This document shows, piece by piece, positions 21,643-32,269 of a DNA stretch of 64,000 nt. The stretch covers positions 28,482-92,481 of the forward strand of contig JAKCWW010000288.1 of assembly GCA_026260175.1 (NCBI GenBank), written 5' to 3'. Each line of letters opens with the position of its first letter. The stretch's first letter is position 1. The translations under genes and the position numbers were made by a program. Under the pieces are notes generated by a model that worked only from the letters and a program-made list of their open reading frames with translations, made no database searches and was not told the DNA's origin. The stretch is from Reticulitermes lucifugus. Its lineage: Eukaryota > Arthropoda > Insecta > Blattodea > Rhinotermitidae.

Positions 21643-22312
21643 ACAACAATTTTATTATAAGAACAATAACTTTTCTTTCTATAAAACTGCTACAATTTTT
21701 GACCCGAAGGTCATCATCAGGCTTGTAAAACGCATAGAAAGAGGCTATTTGTGTCATTACAATTGTCGTCCTATGGATAGAGATCTCATCCTCAACATTA
21801 TATTACAATTTTATTAATGTATTAAAACTCATCTTACTGTAACTTTACAGTACAATAAAACTGTAATTGGATTTGTGTTTATTATATTATAAAGTTCTAT
21901 ACTTGTTCACTGTAGGAATGTATATAAAATGATTTTAAAATTTTTTACTTTTATGTTGCATTTAAAACTACAAAATCTTTCTTTACTTAGTGTATTATTT
22001 GCTAACACGAAACTAGTTTCCTTATCTCTCTTTCATTTTCAATTAATTCTTAAGTCTTTGTGTTTACAAAGGTGAGTATGCTGACCTTGCAACAATATTA
22101 CGTATATTTATTATTCATGATTTTTAACACATTAATAAAATTGTAATATAAGTTTGAGGATGAAATCTCCATCAATAGAATGATCATTGCAATGATACAC
22201 CTAGCCTCATTCTATACTTTTTACAAGCTTTATAATACTATTTTGGGTCAAAACATGTAGCAATTTTGTACTAGTAGATATGAAGTGTCTGTTCTTATAA
22301 CAAAATAGTTGC
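21643..22312. mobile_element. long foldback element, about 670 bp
   Basis: Arms of about 190 bp flank about 280 bp of AT-rich spacer. ATATTACAATTTTATTAATG (21802-21821) pairs with CATTAATAAAATTGTAATAT (22130-22149) without mismatch, and GATCTCATCCTCAA pairs with TTTGAGGATGAAATC. The outer ends ACAATTTTATTATAAGAACA and TGTTCTTATAACAAAATAGT also pair. No coding capacity; the spacer has no similarity to other elements seen here. Its right end lies about 30 bp from the Helitron fossil. Confidence 0.88.
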
Positions 22313-22340
22313 CTTACAGTGCAGTATTTATCATAAATTT

Positions 22341-22752
22341 GTTACTAATTGTAACCGTGCGAATAATCTGCACGTACAAACAATAAAATATTTATTCAAC
22401 AAAGATTTATTTCTATATTTGAAACTTTAAAGAACTTCTCGATATACAATGTTTGATGATATCAATTTCTCATTTCCTATATGTTATCGATGCCCTTCAA
22501 TATTTGCAACAGTAACGTTGTCAAATGAAGAGGATCGGGAAAATGCCGCATAGAGCTGGCCATGGTTAAAAAACAGGCGATGGTGGATATATTCCCTCAC
22601 GTTTAAGCGTTTGCCTTTCAGCCTTACTGACTGACACAGCAAACACGATTTTGATCGGAAATCGTCTTCTACACAGTTTGAGGGCAATGGCAGGATCTGA
22701 TGGACATAGCTGAATCCTGGGTATAAGGATAGTTTTTCTAGAGCCAGTAACT
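22341..22752 (-). pseudogene. Helitron/PIF1-type helicase C-terminal fossil
   Basis: Read from 22751 leftwards, one frame gives VTGSRKTILIPRIQL, then RRRFPIKIVFAVSVSKAERQ, then TLKREGIYPP. A second frame then gives FFNHGQLYAAFSRSSSFDNV and ends TVANIEGHR at the stop at 22484. This is the end of the PIF1-like helicase of Helitron rolling-circle transposons (usual form RRQFP--LAFAMTINK-QGQTL, then HGQLYVALSR), including helicase motif VI. The frame switch falls at a run of six A (22568-22573), where one extra base would explain it. The Lys-Ala-Glu-Arg-Gln piece replaces the normal SQGQT. Downstream, CGTGC (22356-22360) and GCACG (22370-22374) form a small hairpin followed on the minus strand by GTTACAATTAGT, which could be a decayed Helitron 3' end, although the usual CTRR is not intact. 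Confidence 0.85.
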
Positions 22753-22759
22753 TCCGCTA

Positions 22760-23750
22760 CTATGCAGTGTTTCGTGAAAGCCTCTCACGAGCATGTGCTG
22801 CCATCACAGGAGTCCAAGGGAAGCTAACATATTTTATGTACTTCCCATAGCTTCCGGTAGAGGCAGCACTATCAATTCTTAACGTTACCTTTTTCGTTAG
22901 AAACGAGTTTTTGAGGAGAAATTAGTGAAAACAGGGGAGATTGCCATTAATGCCGAAACACAATATTCCTAAAAATGTCTATCTTGAAAGGAACAGTTCG
23001 GCAGTTCAGTAGATCATGATGTAGCAAACAAAACCTACAGTATTAATATATATTATTTTTAAGATAATTATTTTATTACTATATGAAACACATAAAGATG
23101 TTTTCCATCGAGACTTTTAAAGTAGTAACGTGATTTAGAGTGCTGATTCCGATATGGAACGAGACTTACAGCAGGCAGCCTGCCGTTACAATACATTAAC
23201 ACACACTTCTGTTTCATGCTGACGGTAGCTAAACTGGCTTTTCCGGTCAAGCAGCGGCGCACGACGAAGGGGTCACGGGTTACTGCACACGGCGGTCCAT
23301 CACTACACACTGGGAGGCTGTTGTTGAAAGGTCATCTAAGGTGAGATCAAAGTTCAACTCTCAGAGCGGTCTATCACGAAATGCCAGCGAACTAAAGGTT
23401 CGTATGTCTCCTATTTACTGTGATGTCACCACTCTGGGTCTGAGGATGAGGGATAGACGAGTCTTTCTTCATTATTCTCTAGCTACTTGCTGTATCGGGC
23501 GTGTGCCACTGGTCACATTAATAATGGACACACGTTTAGCCTGTGGTCTTGAATAGATCATGAGTTGTGAATAAACAAGTAATATCTCATAGACTCCGTG
23601 CGTGTGGTCCAAACAAAGATGACACTATTTTTTCATCTTTACCAAGGGAACTTCATTTACAATATGAAAGGTGTCGTAGTATTGCTATGGAATAAATATT
23701 TACCGCAACAGATCAAAACGTCCTAATCCACAGTGGTAATTATACGTATT
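22760..23750. other. unassigned DNA
   Basis: Nothing recognised upstream of the helicase fossil: no Rep (HUH) domain or further helicase motifs are readable, so the rest of the element is absent or decayed. Frames of 80 and 71 aa at 23068-23556 have no motif. Confidence 0.4.
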
Positions 23751-23758
23751 ACTTCCAA

Positions 23759-24018
23759 AATTGCCGATCCTAGCGGCCGCGCGGTCTAAGTCGTGTTTCT
23801 GCGGCTGCTCGTTTGCTGGGATTGCCGGTTCGAATCCCGCCGGGGGCATGGATGTCTGTCTCTTGTGAGTGTTGTATGTTGTTAGGTAGAGGTCTCTGCG
23901 TCGAGATGGTCACTCGTCCAGAGAAGTCCTACTGAGTGTAGTGGGTCTGAGTGTGATAGTGAAGCCTCGATAATGAGGAGACCCTGGGCCACGAGGGACT
24001 GTTGCGCCATGGGGGGGA
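23759..24018 (+). mobile_element. SINE with tRNA(Leu/Ser)-like head
   Basis: The head GCGGCCGCGCGGTCTAAGTC resembles the D arm of type II tRNAs (Leu or Ser), and GGTTCGAATCC (23827-23837) is an exact B box followed by CGCCGGGGGCATGG. The body has no similarity to family A. It ends in a G run near 24017. A possible 8-bp target duplication (ACTTCCAA at 23751, ACTTCTAA at 24019) flanks it. It is not a tRNA gene, since the 5' and 3' ends do not form an acceptor stem. The only copy of this family in the window. Confidence 0.78.
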
Positions 24019-24019
24019 A

Positions 24020-24835
24020 CTTCTAACATTAAACAATACTGCAGTCTGTCCACATAGTGTGTATTTGTGTTTTGCATGGTTTTCAAGGTAAAAGAATTAC
24101 CGGTTTGACTGTGTAGTGGAAGTACAGTGCGTGCTTCCAGTTAGGTGTAAACTGAGATTTCAAATTTAGGCAAAATTTTCAAATTATACATTTCGGCATC
24201 TCTCACAGAATTCAAAATTCTATAACTTCTGTCTTAACAACCTGAAGTCTTTTATTTCATACATAAGTTTTCAGAAGGAAGAGAGGTAAAGTTTGGGAAC
24301 TTTGTAATAATATGATGATCTTTCGCTTTTTCTCGCTTGTACCATTTCTCTTCTACATTTCTTTCTTAACTCGCTAGCATGCTTCACATAGGACAGAGAC
24401 TTTATTGACAAGCTAATACTCTTAAAAGCACTCAAGAAACTCTCCCGCCTTTTACGGAACCTGACACTTCATTGCAATCTGCACAACAGGTCGCCACGAT
24501 CCTCGTGGCGAGTAATACGAATAAGGTCCATAGCCTCATACGTTATCCCTTTAATATAAGCTACTTGTGACATTTGATCTTCCAGAGAATGTACTCTTCA
24601 GGTTCGCCACCGAGATAATTGAAGGCAGTTCTCATCTTCCGCATGATTGCTACATCCCATCTCCCTTAATTTCATAATAAAATCAAATCTTACGTCCTAT
24701 TTTCAATAGCCTGTTCTTAAGGCGGGGAGGTCATAGACCGCCCTAGTGCCAAAATGGATCAACCCATGTTAACTGCTTGAAATTTTATTCCCTTAAGGAC
24801 AAACGTTAAAAATAACTCTAAAATACAGATATAAT
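24020..24835. other. unassigned DNA
   Basis: AT-rich; around 24430-24700 the minus strand has a longish readable stretch but with stops and no motif I can assign. Confidence 0.35.
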
Positions 24836-24850
24836 TCTTTGGCGAATCTT

Positions 24851-25125
24851 TACATGACGCTAAGTTGCACGTGGTGTACCTATCGTTACATGACGCTAAG
24901 TTGCACGTNNNNNNNNNNNNNNNNNNNNNNNNNNNNNNNNNNNNNNNNNNNNNNNNNNNNNNNNNNNNNNNNNNNNNNNNNNNNNNNNNNNNNNNNNNNN
25001 NNNNNNNNNNNNNNNNNNNNNNNNNNNNNNNNNNNNNNNNNNNNNNNNNNNNNNNNNNNACGCTAAGTTGCACGTGGTGTACCTATCGTTACATGACGCT
25101 AAGTTGCACGTGGTGTACCTATGCT
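24851..25125 (+). repeat. 36-bp tandem repeat containing an assembly gap
   Basis: The unit (TACATGACGCTAAGTTGCAC then GTGGTGTACCTATCGT) starts at 24851 and 24887, and after the gap ACGCTAAG recurs at 25060 and 25096, exactly 36 apart. Positions 24909-25059 are 151 N. The distance across the gap (24893 to 25060, 167 bases) is not a multiple of 36, so the N run does not give the true array length. Units beside the gap are identical, which points to a young array that the assembler could not span. Confidence 0.95.
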
Positions 25126-25189
25126 TAACTAAGTAGCAGTTCGTGAGGGCACATGGGGGGGAGTGTAGGAGAGCTGTGCTCATTATTGT

Positions 25190-25408
25190 CCGCGGCACTG
25201 GACGCAGCTATGTCCAGCTTCACGTCCCGACCGCTTTAAACCTAGGAAATAGACCATCAATCCACATTGGATAGGAGGCTCTGTCGGTTTCACAGCCGGT
25301 CTTGACGCTTTGGAGAAGAGAAAAGCCTGTTGCTCCTATCGGGAAGGAAATTCCATGTCCACAGCTGCCCAGATAGCAGCCTAGTCACTATACTGACTGA
25401 GCTATTTT
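25190..25408 (-). mobile_element. SINE family A, reverse copy
   Basis: CACGTCCCGACCGCTTTAAA (compare the minus strand of the 12896 copy), CACATTGGATAGGAGGCTCT and CTATACTGACTGAGCTATTT (decayed A-box end). Diverged; the tail side is missing. Confidence 0.6.
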
Positions 25409-25429
25409 AGTTTTCGAACTACATAAGAA

Positions 25430-25712
25430 GCCAAAAGGAAAAACTGTGCCTACGCACGCAATGAAGGTATGTGAGGAGATGAGTTATAGCTTCATGCATT
25501 ATATATGGAAGTAAATGGGTAGTTTCACGCTCAGGCCACTTTACTCCTGGGGAAGGGAGTCAGATATGCATTCAATATGTGGCTTTGTGGGCCTAAGAGC
25601 TGGTCTGGAAGTGTTTAAGAAGAAAAAAATCTCTCTCCCCTTCTTGAATTTATGTCACAATTCCTCGGCTCTCCAGCCGTCAGATTGGCCACTATACTAC
25701 AGAATGAAATAG
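25430..25712 (-). mobile_element. SINE family A, second 3' tail type, reverse copy
   Basis: Starts with ACTGTGCCTACGCACGCAAT GAAGG, the reversed second-type tail, then TTTCACGCTCAGGCCACTTT and CCAGCCGTCAGATTGGCCAC. Lies head to tail with the copy at 25190, so two SINE insertions sit within about 500 bp. Confidence 0.6.
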
Positions 25713-26149
25713 ACCTCAAGAAATTAGGTCGGTCTAGTCGATAAACCAGAAGCTTTCTTTAACAAGTTAAGAAATCTGAGCAGAATGTGGCACTTCTGGA
25801 GCTTTCGCTTTGTTATTATTCCAAAATTTTCAATTTGTGAATACCTTCCAGTAAAACCCTCAGTACTGGAGACACAACGTAATATTTTTGTGCATCTGAG
25901 CAAGCGATTTACAATCGATGATTATATCGTATGTGGGAAGATTTTCTATGTTTATCTGTTAAACATGCTCATGCTCGATGCTGAACTGTTTCTTCGTCCT
26001 CAGCTCCTATCTCATAGAGAACATAGCTTATGTCAACCGTAAAAACTCTTTCTTATACCTCAGAACATATGTTAGAGAGAAAACAGACCGTCTCACTCAT
26101 GAAGAACAATCACGGCGAGAGATCATAAATGTAAGTAAGTAATCGTTTA

Positions 26150-26352
26150 CAATGTCTGAATTTCTTTCAAGTTTAATCAAAATATCAACGTGTCGACAAA
26201 TATTAAGCAAAATTTCAAATACTAAATTTCACAAGAATCCGTCTTTCAGGAGTCGTCCTGATACAAACTGAAGGATGGATGGGCCGACAGACATGACGAA
26301 GGTAGTAGGCGTTTCTCGCTTGCAAACGCGCCTATAACGGGTTTCAGCCACA
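26150..26352 (-). repeat. dispersed repeat R1, reverse copy
   Basis: Reverse complement reads CGAGAAACGCCTACTACCTT, CGTCATGTCTGTCGG, ATTCTTGTGAAATTTAGTAT and TTTTGATTAAACTTGA in the same order as the copy at 10985. Confidence 0.6.
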
Positions 26353-26354
26353 AT

Positions 26355-28085
26355 TCCTCGTGTAGCTGCGAGCTGAATTCTATTTTCCATTGTTCATCCT
26401 TTATGCACTACAAAACATTATGTAAAAAAGAGGAAAGGTTAAAGTGAAGCAGCAAGCAATTCGTGTCTGTAGGAGTGTTCGTCTTATACTTTCTGTATAT
26501 TTCCATCAGTTTTACTTTTGCTTCGCCACGTCACAAGACCATGACAAGAATTCTACAATGTTACAAACCATGTTGTGAGTGGAACAACGGCTTAAAGGCG
26601 TTACTTTGACAATACTTCTGAACGCAGCGAAGGGCTGGCACTCTAAACTACTGACTAGCAACCTGCGGCGTGAGGACCGCATGCGGCTCGCTGGATTTAA
26701 GTCTGCGGCAAGCGATAGTTTTTTTTTAACACACGCAACTTATGGTCCGCCATCAGCACAGAGGACACTTTTTTGAATGATGTAATAATAATCGAAAGCA
26801 TAGTTAAATTTGTAAGCAATATTTAAGTTGCAATATGTTTCGTGTATTACGTGCGAAAATTGTGTTGCAAAGTTTATAATATTTGACAGTGGGAGGAGTG
26901 ATAAAAGTACGGAGTGGCAAGATCTATTATCCCCTTCATGTTTCAGTACATTGCAGTAATAATTAATGCACGTATATTTCAATCATAATTTTATAGAATG
27001 GAGGATTCAGCATGAAAATGTGTGCTAAATGCATTTTTTTTGGATGAGTCGAGGTCGGATGTTTAAAGGCGTGTGTTTTTTTAGGTTGGAAATTGAATTA
27101 TTTCTCGAAATGAAGGTACAAGATTTTCCTCAGGTTTGTGATACTGTGTGTATATGTGACTTTGCACTTTCCATCGACATCTCTCAACATTATAAGGAAA
27201 TGACCATCAACTTGCAAACAGCGAATTAAAGTTGCTCATGAAACCTTTCACAAAATCACAGCATTTGATACGAAGCTTCAATTGCGGGAACTCCAGGTGA
27301 CATCGAACAATATGACACACTTCCCAATTCTAAGATCGATTATGCCACTAATTCATATAAATCGGCAGAAGAAATTCAGGTCCTTAAACAGGAATCTTTA
27401 ATTACCATATTCAGGCAACAGGCATTTATGAGGCCACAGTAAAATTAATTGACGTTAGTTAAAACTGTTTCGGCCAAATATCCAAAGGAATTAAAAGATC
27501 TGCAGTGTTATATGGACCTTAGCAAAACATTTCGACACGCTGGAATCCTTCACTTTCAAAACTCTATTTATATGTTCATAATTTCCCTGTAATTAGCGAT
27601 CATGCAAGAGAATGACAAGTATTTTCGTGAACAGTTCTTCTCTGCAAAGATGGTGGTCAAATACAAATATAGATCCTGACTTGATGGAGAAAGCTACGTA
27701 CATCCGTCTTGCCACTTCTCACATAAGCTACGCCTAGATGGCTAAAACTTTGTGGAAAAGAAGCAATAGTAGAAAATAAGCTTCCAATTTCTCTTCTTCT
27801 TTCCTTGAAAACAATATAAGTTCTTTAAATTAAAAGGCAATGATTTATTATGTTCATTTTTATTGCAATAATACTAATAGTTATTTAATAGTAATTAATC
27901 ACTTAATCGCTTGACAATTGGTTTGCGGGTTGTGCTGGGTTTAGATATTTTAATACAGCTCCTGAGCGATGTAAGGTTGCTCTACACCGCAAGCCCGAAG
28001 TTTGAGGTTTACACTGATGTAAAGTTACGTGCTACAGTCGTCCGTGTTAAGATACCATGCAGACTGGTAGGTAAGCACCAAGTTT
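26355..28085. other. unassigned DNA
   Basis: Frames of 60-85 aa only, none with a motif. AT-rich, with no repeat I could match elsewhere. Confidence 0.4.
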
Positions 28086-28087
28086 TC

Positions 28088-28165
28088 ATGTAAGAAGTCC
28101 CTGAATACAGAGGCGGTAGGCCTATGTTTATCCGAAACGTTAGTACCAACCTGCCAGAAGAAAAA
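28088..28165. mobile_element. MITE right-end fragment
   Basis: GTTTATCCGAAACGTTAGTA followed by CCAACCTGCCAGAAG fits the right end of the ACGTTTCGG elements. TAGGCCTA at 28117. Confidence 0.4.
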
Positions 28166-28359
28166 AGAGTTGTTATCACCTCAAGGAAACATCATGCTTC
28201 TCTAGTTTGAAAGGAGTATCTTGGTAGTTAATTTTATTTAAGGTTTACTTTGTGGTGCTGTGATTACGTTAGACCACGTAACATCAATCGAAAGATGATT
28301 AGAAAATGACGAACTGGAAGAATATTTGAATGAGACGGTCGTTGTCCAATGCAAAGTAC

Positions 28360-28482
28360 ACGTATACACTTTAAATTTTTGTGAGGCTGAGGAAGACAAG
28401 GAATAACCTAAGGAAAACCGGTCTTCTGGTCGAGACTTAAAACCTGGACCTTTAGAATACAACTCAGGTAGCCTACTCACAC
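28360..28482 (-). mobile_element. SINE-like family C, reverse copy
   Basis: GAATAACCTAAGGAAAACCG, then GGTCGAGACTTAAAACCTGG, then CAACTCAGGTAGCCTACTCA: reversed, a tRNA-like box region followed by the GGTTTTCCT module of family C. Confidence 0.5.
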
Positions 28483-28489
28483 AACCGTA

Positions 28490-29865
28490 AGGTTTGGTTT
28501 AATTGTTTATATACCTAGGTCAGTGAAAATGCTGGCCTGTATTATCAACACAGGCTAAGAGTAAAAATGATATCAGAAAAAGGTTGTTCGAGGAACTAGA
28601 AGGGTAAAGACATTGACAATTAATTTTGAGATAAGATGTTCTCGCGGGCTGTATGTACTTAATTGTTTAATGTAAGATCATCAAAATATTGTTACTATGG
28701 TTAATTTAATTGAAAGTATTTAATTGAGCAAACGGTTGATAACAGAATTAAAATAAAACCAACAGGCTTACATACCTCCAAAACATACTAAGAATAACAG
28801 TTACAACAGTTACGGTCGGATTTGTCTCGTATGCAGAGATGAACTTTGCCTTAAAAACTAAATTCTCTTGCCTGCATAAATAAATACACGCGCATTTGAC
28901 TCTTAAAAACACACCGGCTACTATATACATCAGCTACTGTGAAGTTAAGATACTCTGCACGTTGTTGCATACGGTACTCGTACACTCCGTGTTATTCTCA
29001 CTATAACAGCGGTTATTTTCTTACACAACTTAGCTGAGTGGTCCCTGTAATTGAGAAGGACTATATTATCTACTTGTGAGGCATTGATTTAATTTTTATG
29101 TGTCTGTTACATGAAATTCGTGTTTCAACGTGTTCCTGCTACAATTGGTAGGTGCTAGGCAAGCTAGGTGTGCTTTTTTCCTCAGAACACATTATGATGA
29201 CAAATTCTAAAACCTATAAGAATCTTCTAGGTGAAATTATAGTTTTAGACATTTAGTAAGGGCAGAAAATTCAGAAGAAGACAGTGACGTTTCACTTGCA
29301 TCCTTCTTGCTCGTGAATGAATGAGATAATAATGTTGTGAGGGAGCACATGCTTGGTTTGAGCCGTCTTCTTTGGTGCCAAGAAATCTCGTATTTCTACC
29401 CACTACACATCACTATGACATCACGAAAACGTATAAGTGATATAGGTATTAACAGGCCAATGCAAAATTTAACTAGCAGCATAGATTAGGAATGTATTCA
29501 TTTGTCTTTTAAAGCACAGTTGCTACTACACCTACCATCTGTATTTTGCTCACACGGATAATTTGCTTATGTTACATTATTCTCAAAATGAACAGTGATT
29601 AGTTCCGTACGTACAGCACTAACCTGTTGATCTCTGTTATGTACACAATGACAAATGTCTATTGTAAAGCAAGAAATGAATTTTTATAATTTATTTAAAC
29701 GAATTTCATGCTTCAAACGGTTAGTTAGAAAACAAGTTTAGCTCACCTGAATGGAAAAAATAGAAATTAATTTAATTCTGTTCTGACTGCAGGAAGCAGA
29801 GACCGTCACCGAAAGATAACAATCGTTTATTTTGACAGAGGATGCCCGGCCGTTTATAAAACTCA
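28490..29865. other. unassigned DNA
   Basis: AT-rich, no recognised feature. Confidence 0.4.
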
Positions 29866-29869
29866 GAGG

Positions 29870-30340
29870 TTCATTTCGGCGCTAACAGTAACAACGACGC
29901 TGAGCCCTACACTGAGCCACATTAATTCAGTCCACGTCACGAAATCCACCTGAACATTATCCTCCTAAGTAGGCCTAGATCTCCCAAGTTGTCTCATCCT
30001 TCATGTCGTCCTACACACATTCTGACCGCATTTCTCATCTATACCACTACGTCACATGCGCCACCCATTTCATCAACTTCAAGATAGGCTGTTTGGCGAG
30101 ACGCACAATTATGTACTTTCTTAGTATGGACTTTTATCCACCTTCCTTCCACTTCTCCTCAGCATCCCATTTTCTAAAAACCCCTGTCCGTGTTCGTAGC
30201 TTAATGTGAGAGACGGATTTGCACACCCACACAAAACATTCAGCAAAATTATAATCTGTGTATTTTAAAATGTACGTTCTTTCATAGAAAACCGGAAGAC
30301 AAACATTTCTAAACTGGATGGCAGTAGCCATTCCCCGCAT
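29870..30340 (-). pseudogene. non-LTR retrotransposon RT C-terminal fossil
   Basis: On the minus strand, LRTRTGVFRKWDAEEKWKEG and, after frame changes, LEVDEMGGAC and FRDVDINVAQCRAQRRC-like residues (with stops between) line up in order with the LINE C-terminal region (VFENKVLRRIFG, WRKLHNEEL, RRMRWAGHVARM, GVDWIELAQDRDRWRALV). Very decayed, but the order and spacing over about 450 bp make chance unlikely. The pieces are quoted separately because frame changes break them. Confidence 0.65.
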
Positions 30341-30344
30341 TTAA

Positions 30345-30912
30345 TCTGCTCTTCATTTCCTCATGAAAGCAATTTTTATTTATTATTTTTGTTCCAAAGT
30401 ACTAGAACTTACCACTTTTTAAAAAAAATAATTGCACTACATTTGCAGCAATTATACATTGAGTACAACAAAACGTAGCCTTTTTTATTGTTTTAAATAA
30501 TATATGAAATAAAATACAAACAGACTTAAACAGAACTTAGAAAACAAACTGCGTGACAATCAAGGGCGAAGAAGAACACAACTACTGAAACTCATGCAAT
30601 ATAAATATTTATGTAAGGCATATATCAGACGGTAAAGTGCCTAGCCTACGTTCTGGAAGATTTGGGAAAGTCCCTCAATTCTCATCAGGGGCAGAAAATT
30701 TTCTGATTTCCGCAAAGTACACACCGGTTTTGAGAGTCACCCAGGCTCCTATTCAATAGACACTGGGGTCTGTTCTTCCGGAGTAATGCATTTGGGGCGT
30801 GACGCTGAAATGCAGCTGTACGACTCATACTTGCACACGACATTAGCACAGAACTGACGTCACATTTTAAATGTGGTCTTGTAAGATGTGAACAAATATT
30901 CTAGCAAATAAG
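30345..30912. other. unassigned DNA
   Basis: AT-rich, no recognised feature. Confidence 0.4.
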
Positions 30913-30917
30913 GGCAT

Positions 30918-31213
30918 GAATGAGCCGGGATATCGTAATCGTTATAGTGAATAGGCTAGAGACTGGACATCAGAGTAATCATGGTTCGATTCCCGGTAGG
31001 GTAAGAGTTTTACCTCGTCCTAAACAAAGCGACCAATCCTGCTCTGGAGCCTACACAGCCTCCTATACAATAGGTTTCGGGGAAATATTTTTCCGGGGAT
31101 GAAGCGACGGGGACGTGAAACTGACCACTCATATCCATACAGTGCCTAACTTAAGAATGGGTGGAGCTATATCTCCACTCTTCTATACGTTTCCATGCTG
31201 TGTACAGGGACAA
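30918..31213 (+). mobile_element. SINE family A, second 3' tail type, forward copy
   Basis: GAGCCGGGATATCGTAATCG head, B box GGTTCGATTCC (30983-30993) with CCGGTAGGG, body CTACACAGCCTCCTATACAA, AAGCGACGGGGACGTGAAAC and GGGTGGAGCTATATCTCCAC, tail TTTCCATGCTGTGTACAGGG. A representative of the second tail type. Confidence 0.82.
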
Positions 31214-31239
31214 CTATAGGTTTTATTGAAATAATTGTA

Positions 31240-32010
31240 TATACGCCGGTGTTGCACACAGCGCGAATCTGATAAAACATAGTTACTGTGGCTGCGAGGA
31301 ACTGCCGGGTAGCAACTGCGATGTGGGTTTCCTAGGAGATCGCAGCCAGCTGATTGTATTTCATCACATCGTTCTCTCCCTACCTGAGCCGAGCGCAGAT
31401 TTAATATCGCTCCTGTACAAGAATCAAGGAGCTATAAGCCCTCCCACCCTATTCACATACAAAAGAAACTACTATACCAGGTAGAAAAGGAAATATCCTA
31501 CATATAATAACGACTGAAGATGCAGGATATCGGTAGCACAATTTTTATTACATGATCTATCAAAACCTGTTGCCTGTGTAAGTCTGTGACAAGTTTTAGG
31601 TACTAGATGTTAGTGTGGACAGAATGGAAAAGCAGGAAGGTACCAAATATGCATATAAAATAGAAAAGTCCTGTGCATTTTTGCGTTTTATTTAATTTTT
31701 TTTCGAAAGAAACAAATCTGTAATTTTAATAACGTAGTCTATAGGCTGTAGTTAACATCCATATCAGTTATATTTAAAGCGATTATAGGACCTATATTTA
31801 CGTACATGAGGACCTAGAAATTCAGGCAACAGGGAAATTCGTTTCGTTATTATCGACAATAAGATACTTCGGCACTCTTCGTGTGTGTATTCGGAAGACC
31901 GCGGTTGATTGTCGAACACTTACGTTCCGAAATGTACGAAGAGCGTCACGGTTCTGAGGCGTTTAATCATTTTTTAATTAATCAAAATTCAGTAGGATTT
32001 ACTTTAAAAT
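31240..32010. other. unassigned DNA
   Basis: 31255-31400 is GC-richer with TGGCTGCGAGGAACTGCCGG and GGAGATCGCAGCCAGCTG, a weak inverted repeat; class unknown. The rest is AT-rich and unremarkable. Confidence 0.35.
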
Positions 32011-32016
32011 TATTCG

Positions 32017-32268
32017 TAAAGGTAAAAGGTAAATTTCACTCTGTAACAGGCCATAAATGCACAGAGGGGGAGTAAAGGTATAACTCTAATCTTTCTTTAA
32101 CCTCGGCGCTAGATGGGTGGTGGGTAGTCAACGCCACGTCCCGGCAGCTTTACTCATGGCAGAGAGCCACAGTACCCACTGTAGAGGAAGCTGGGAGGGC
32201 CCCAGAGCCCTGTGTGGACGGGCGTAGAAAAGAGAAAATCTCTTTCCCTCACCGGAGAAAACGTTATT
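32017..32268 (-). mobile_element. SINE family A, first 3' tail type, head-truncated reverse copy
   Basis: Tail side GGTAAAAGGTAAATTTCACT (a GGTAAA-type simple tail), then GCACAGAGGGGGAGTAAAGG, TCGGCGCTAGATGGG, CAACGCCACGTCCCGGCAGC and CCTGTGTGGACGGGCG. The tRNA-like head is missing. Confidence 0.8.
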
Positions 32269-32269
32269 G

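Noticed and set aside
23759-23845. Possible tRNA(Leu) or tRNA(Ser) gene
   Set aside because: The D-arm and T-arm resemble a tRNA, but there is no acceptor stem and a 170-bp SINE body follows.
24430-24720. Minus-strand stretch resembling a reverse-transcriptase tail
   Set aside because: Only a short YLGG-type piece could be matched and the rest did not line up with the five accepted fossils.
24759-25198. Frames spanning the N run with 12-residue repeats
   Set aside because: They exist only because 36 is divisible by three and because N is translated as unknown; no evidence for a repeat protein.
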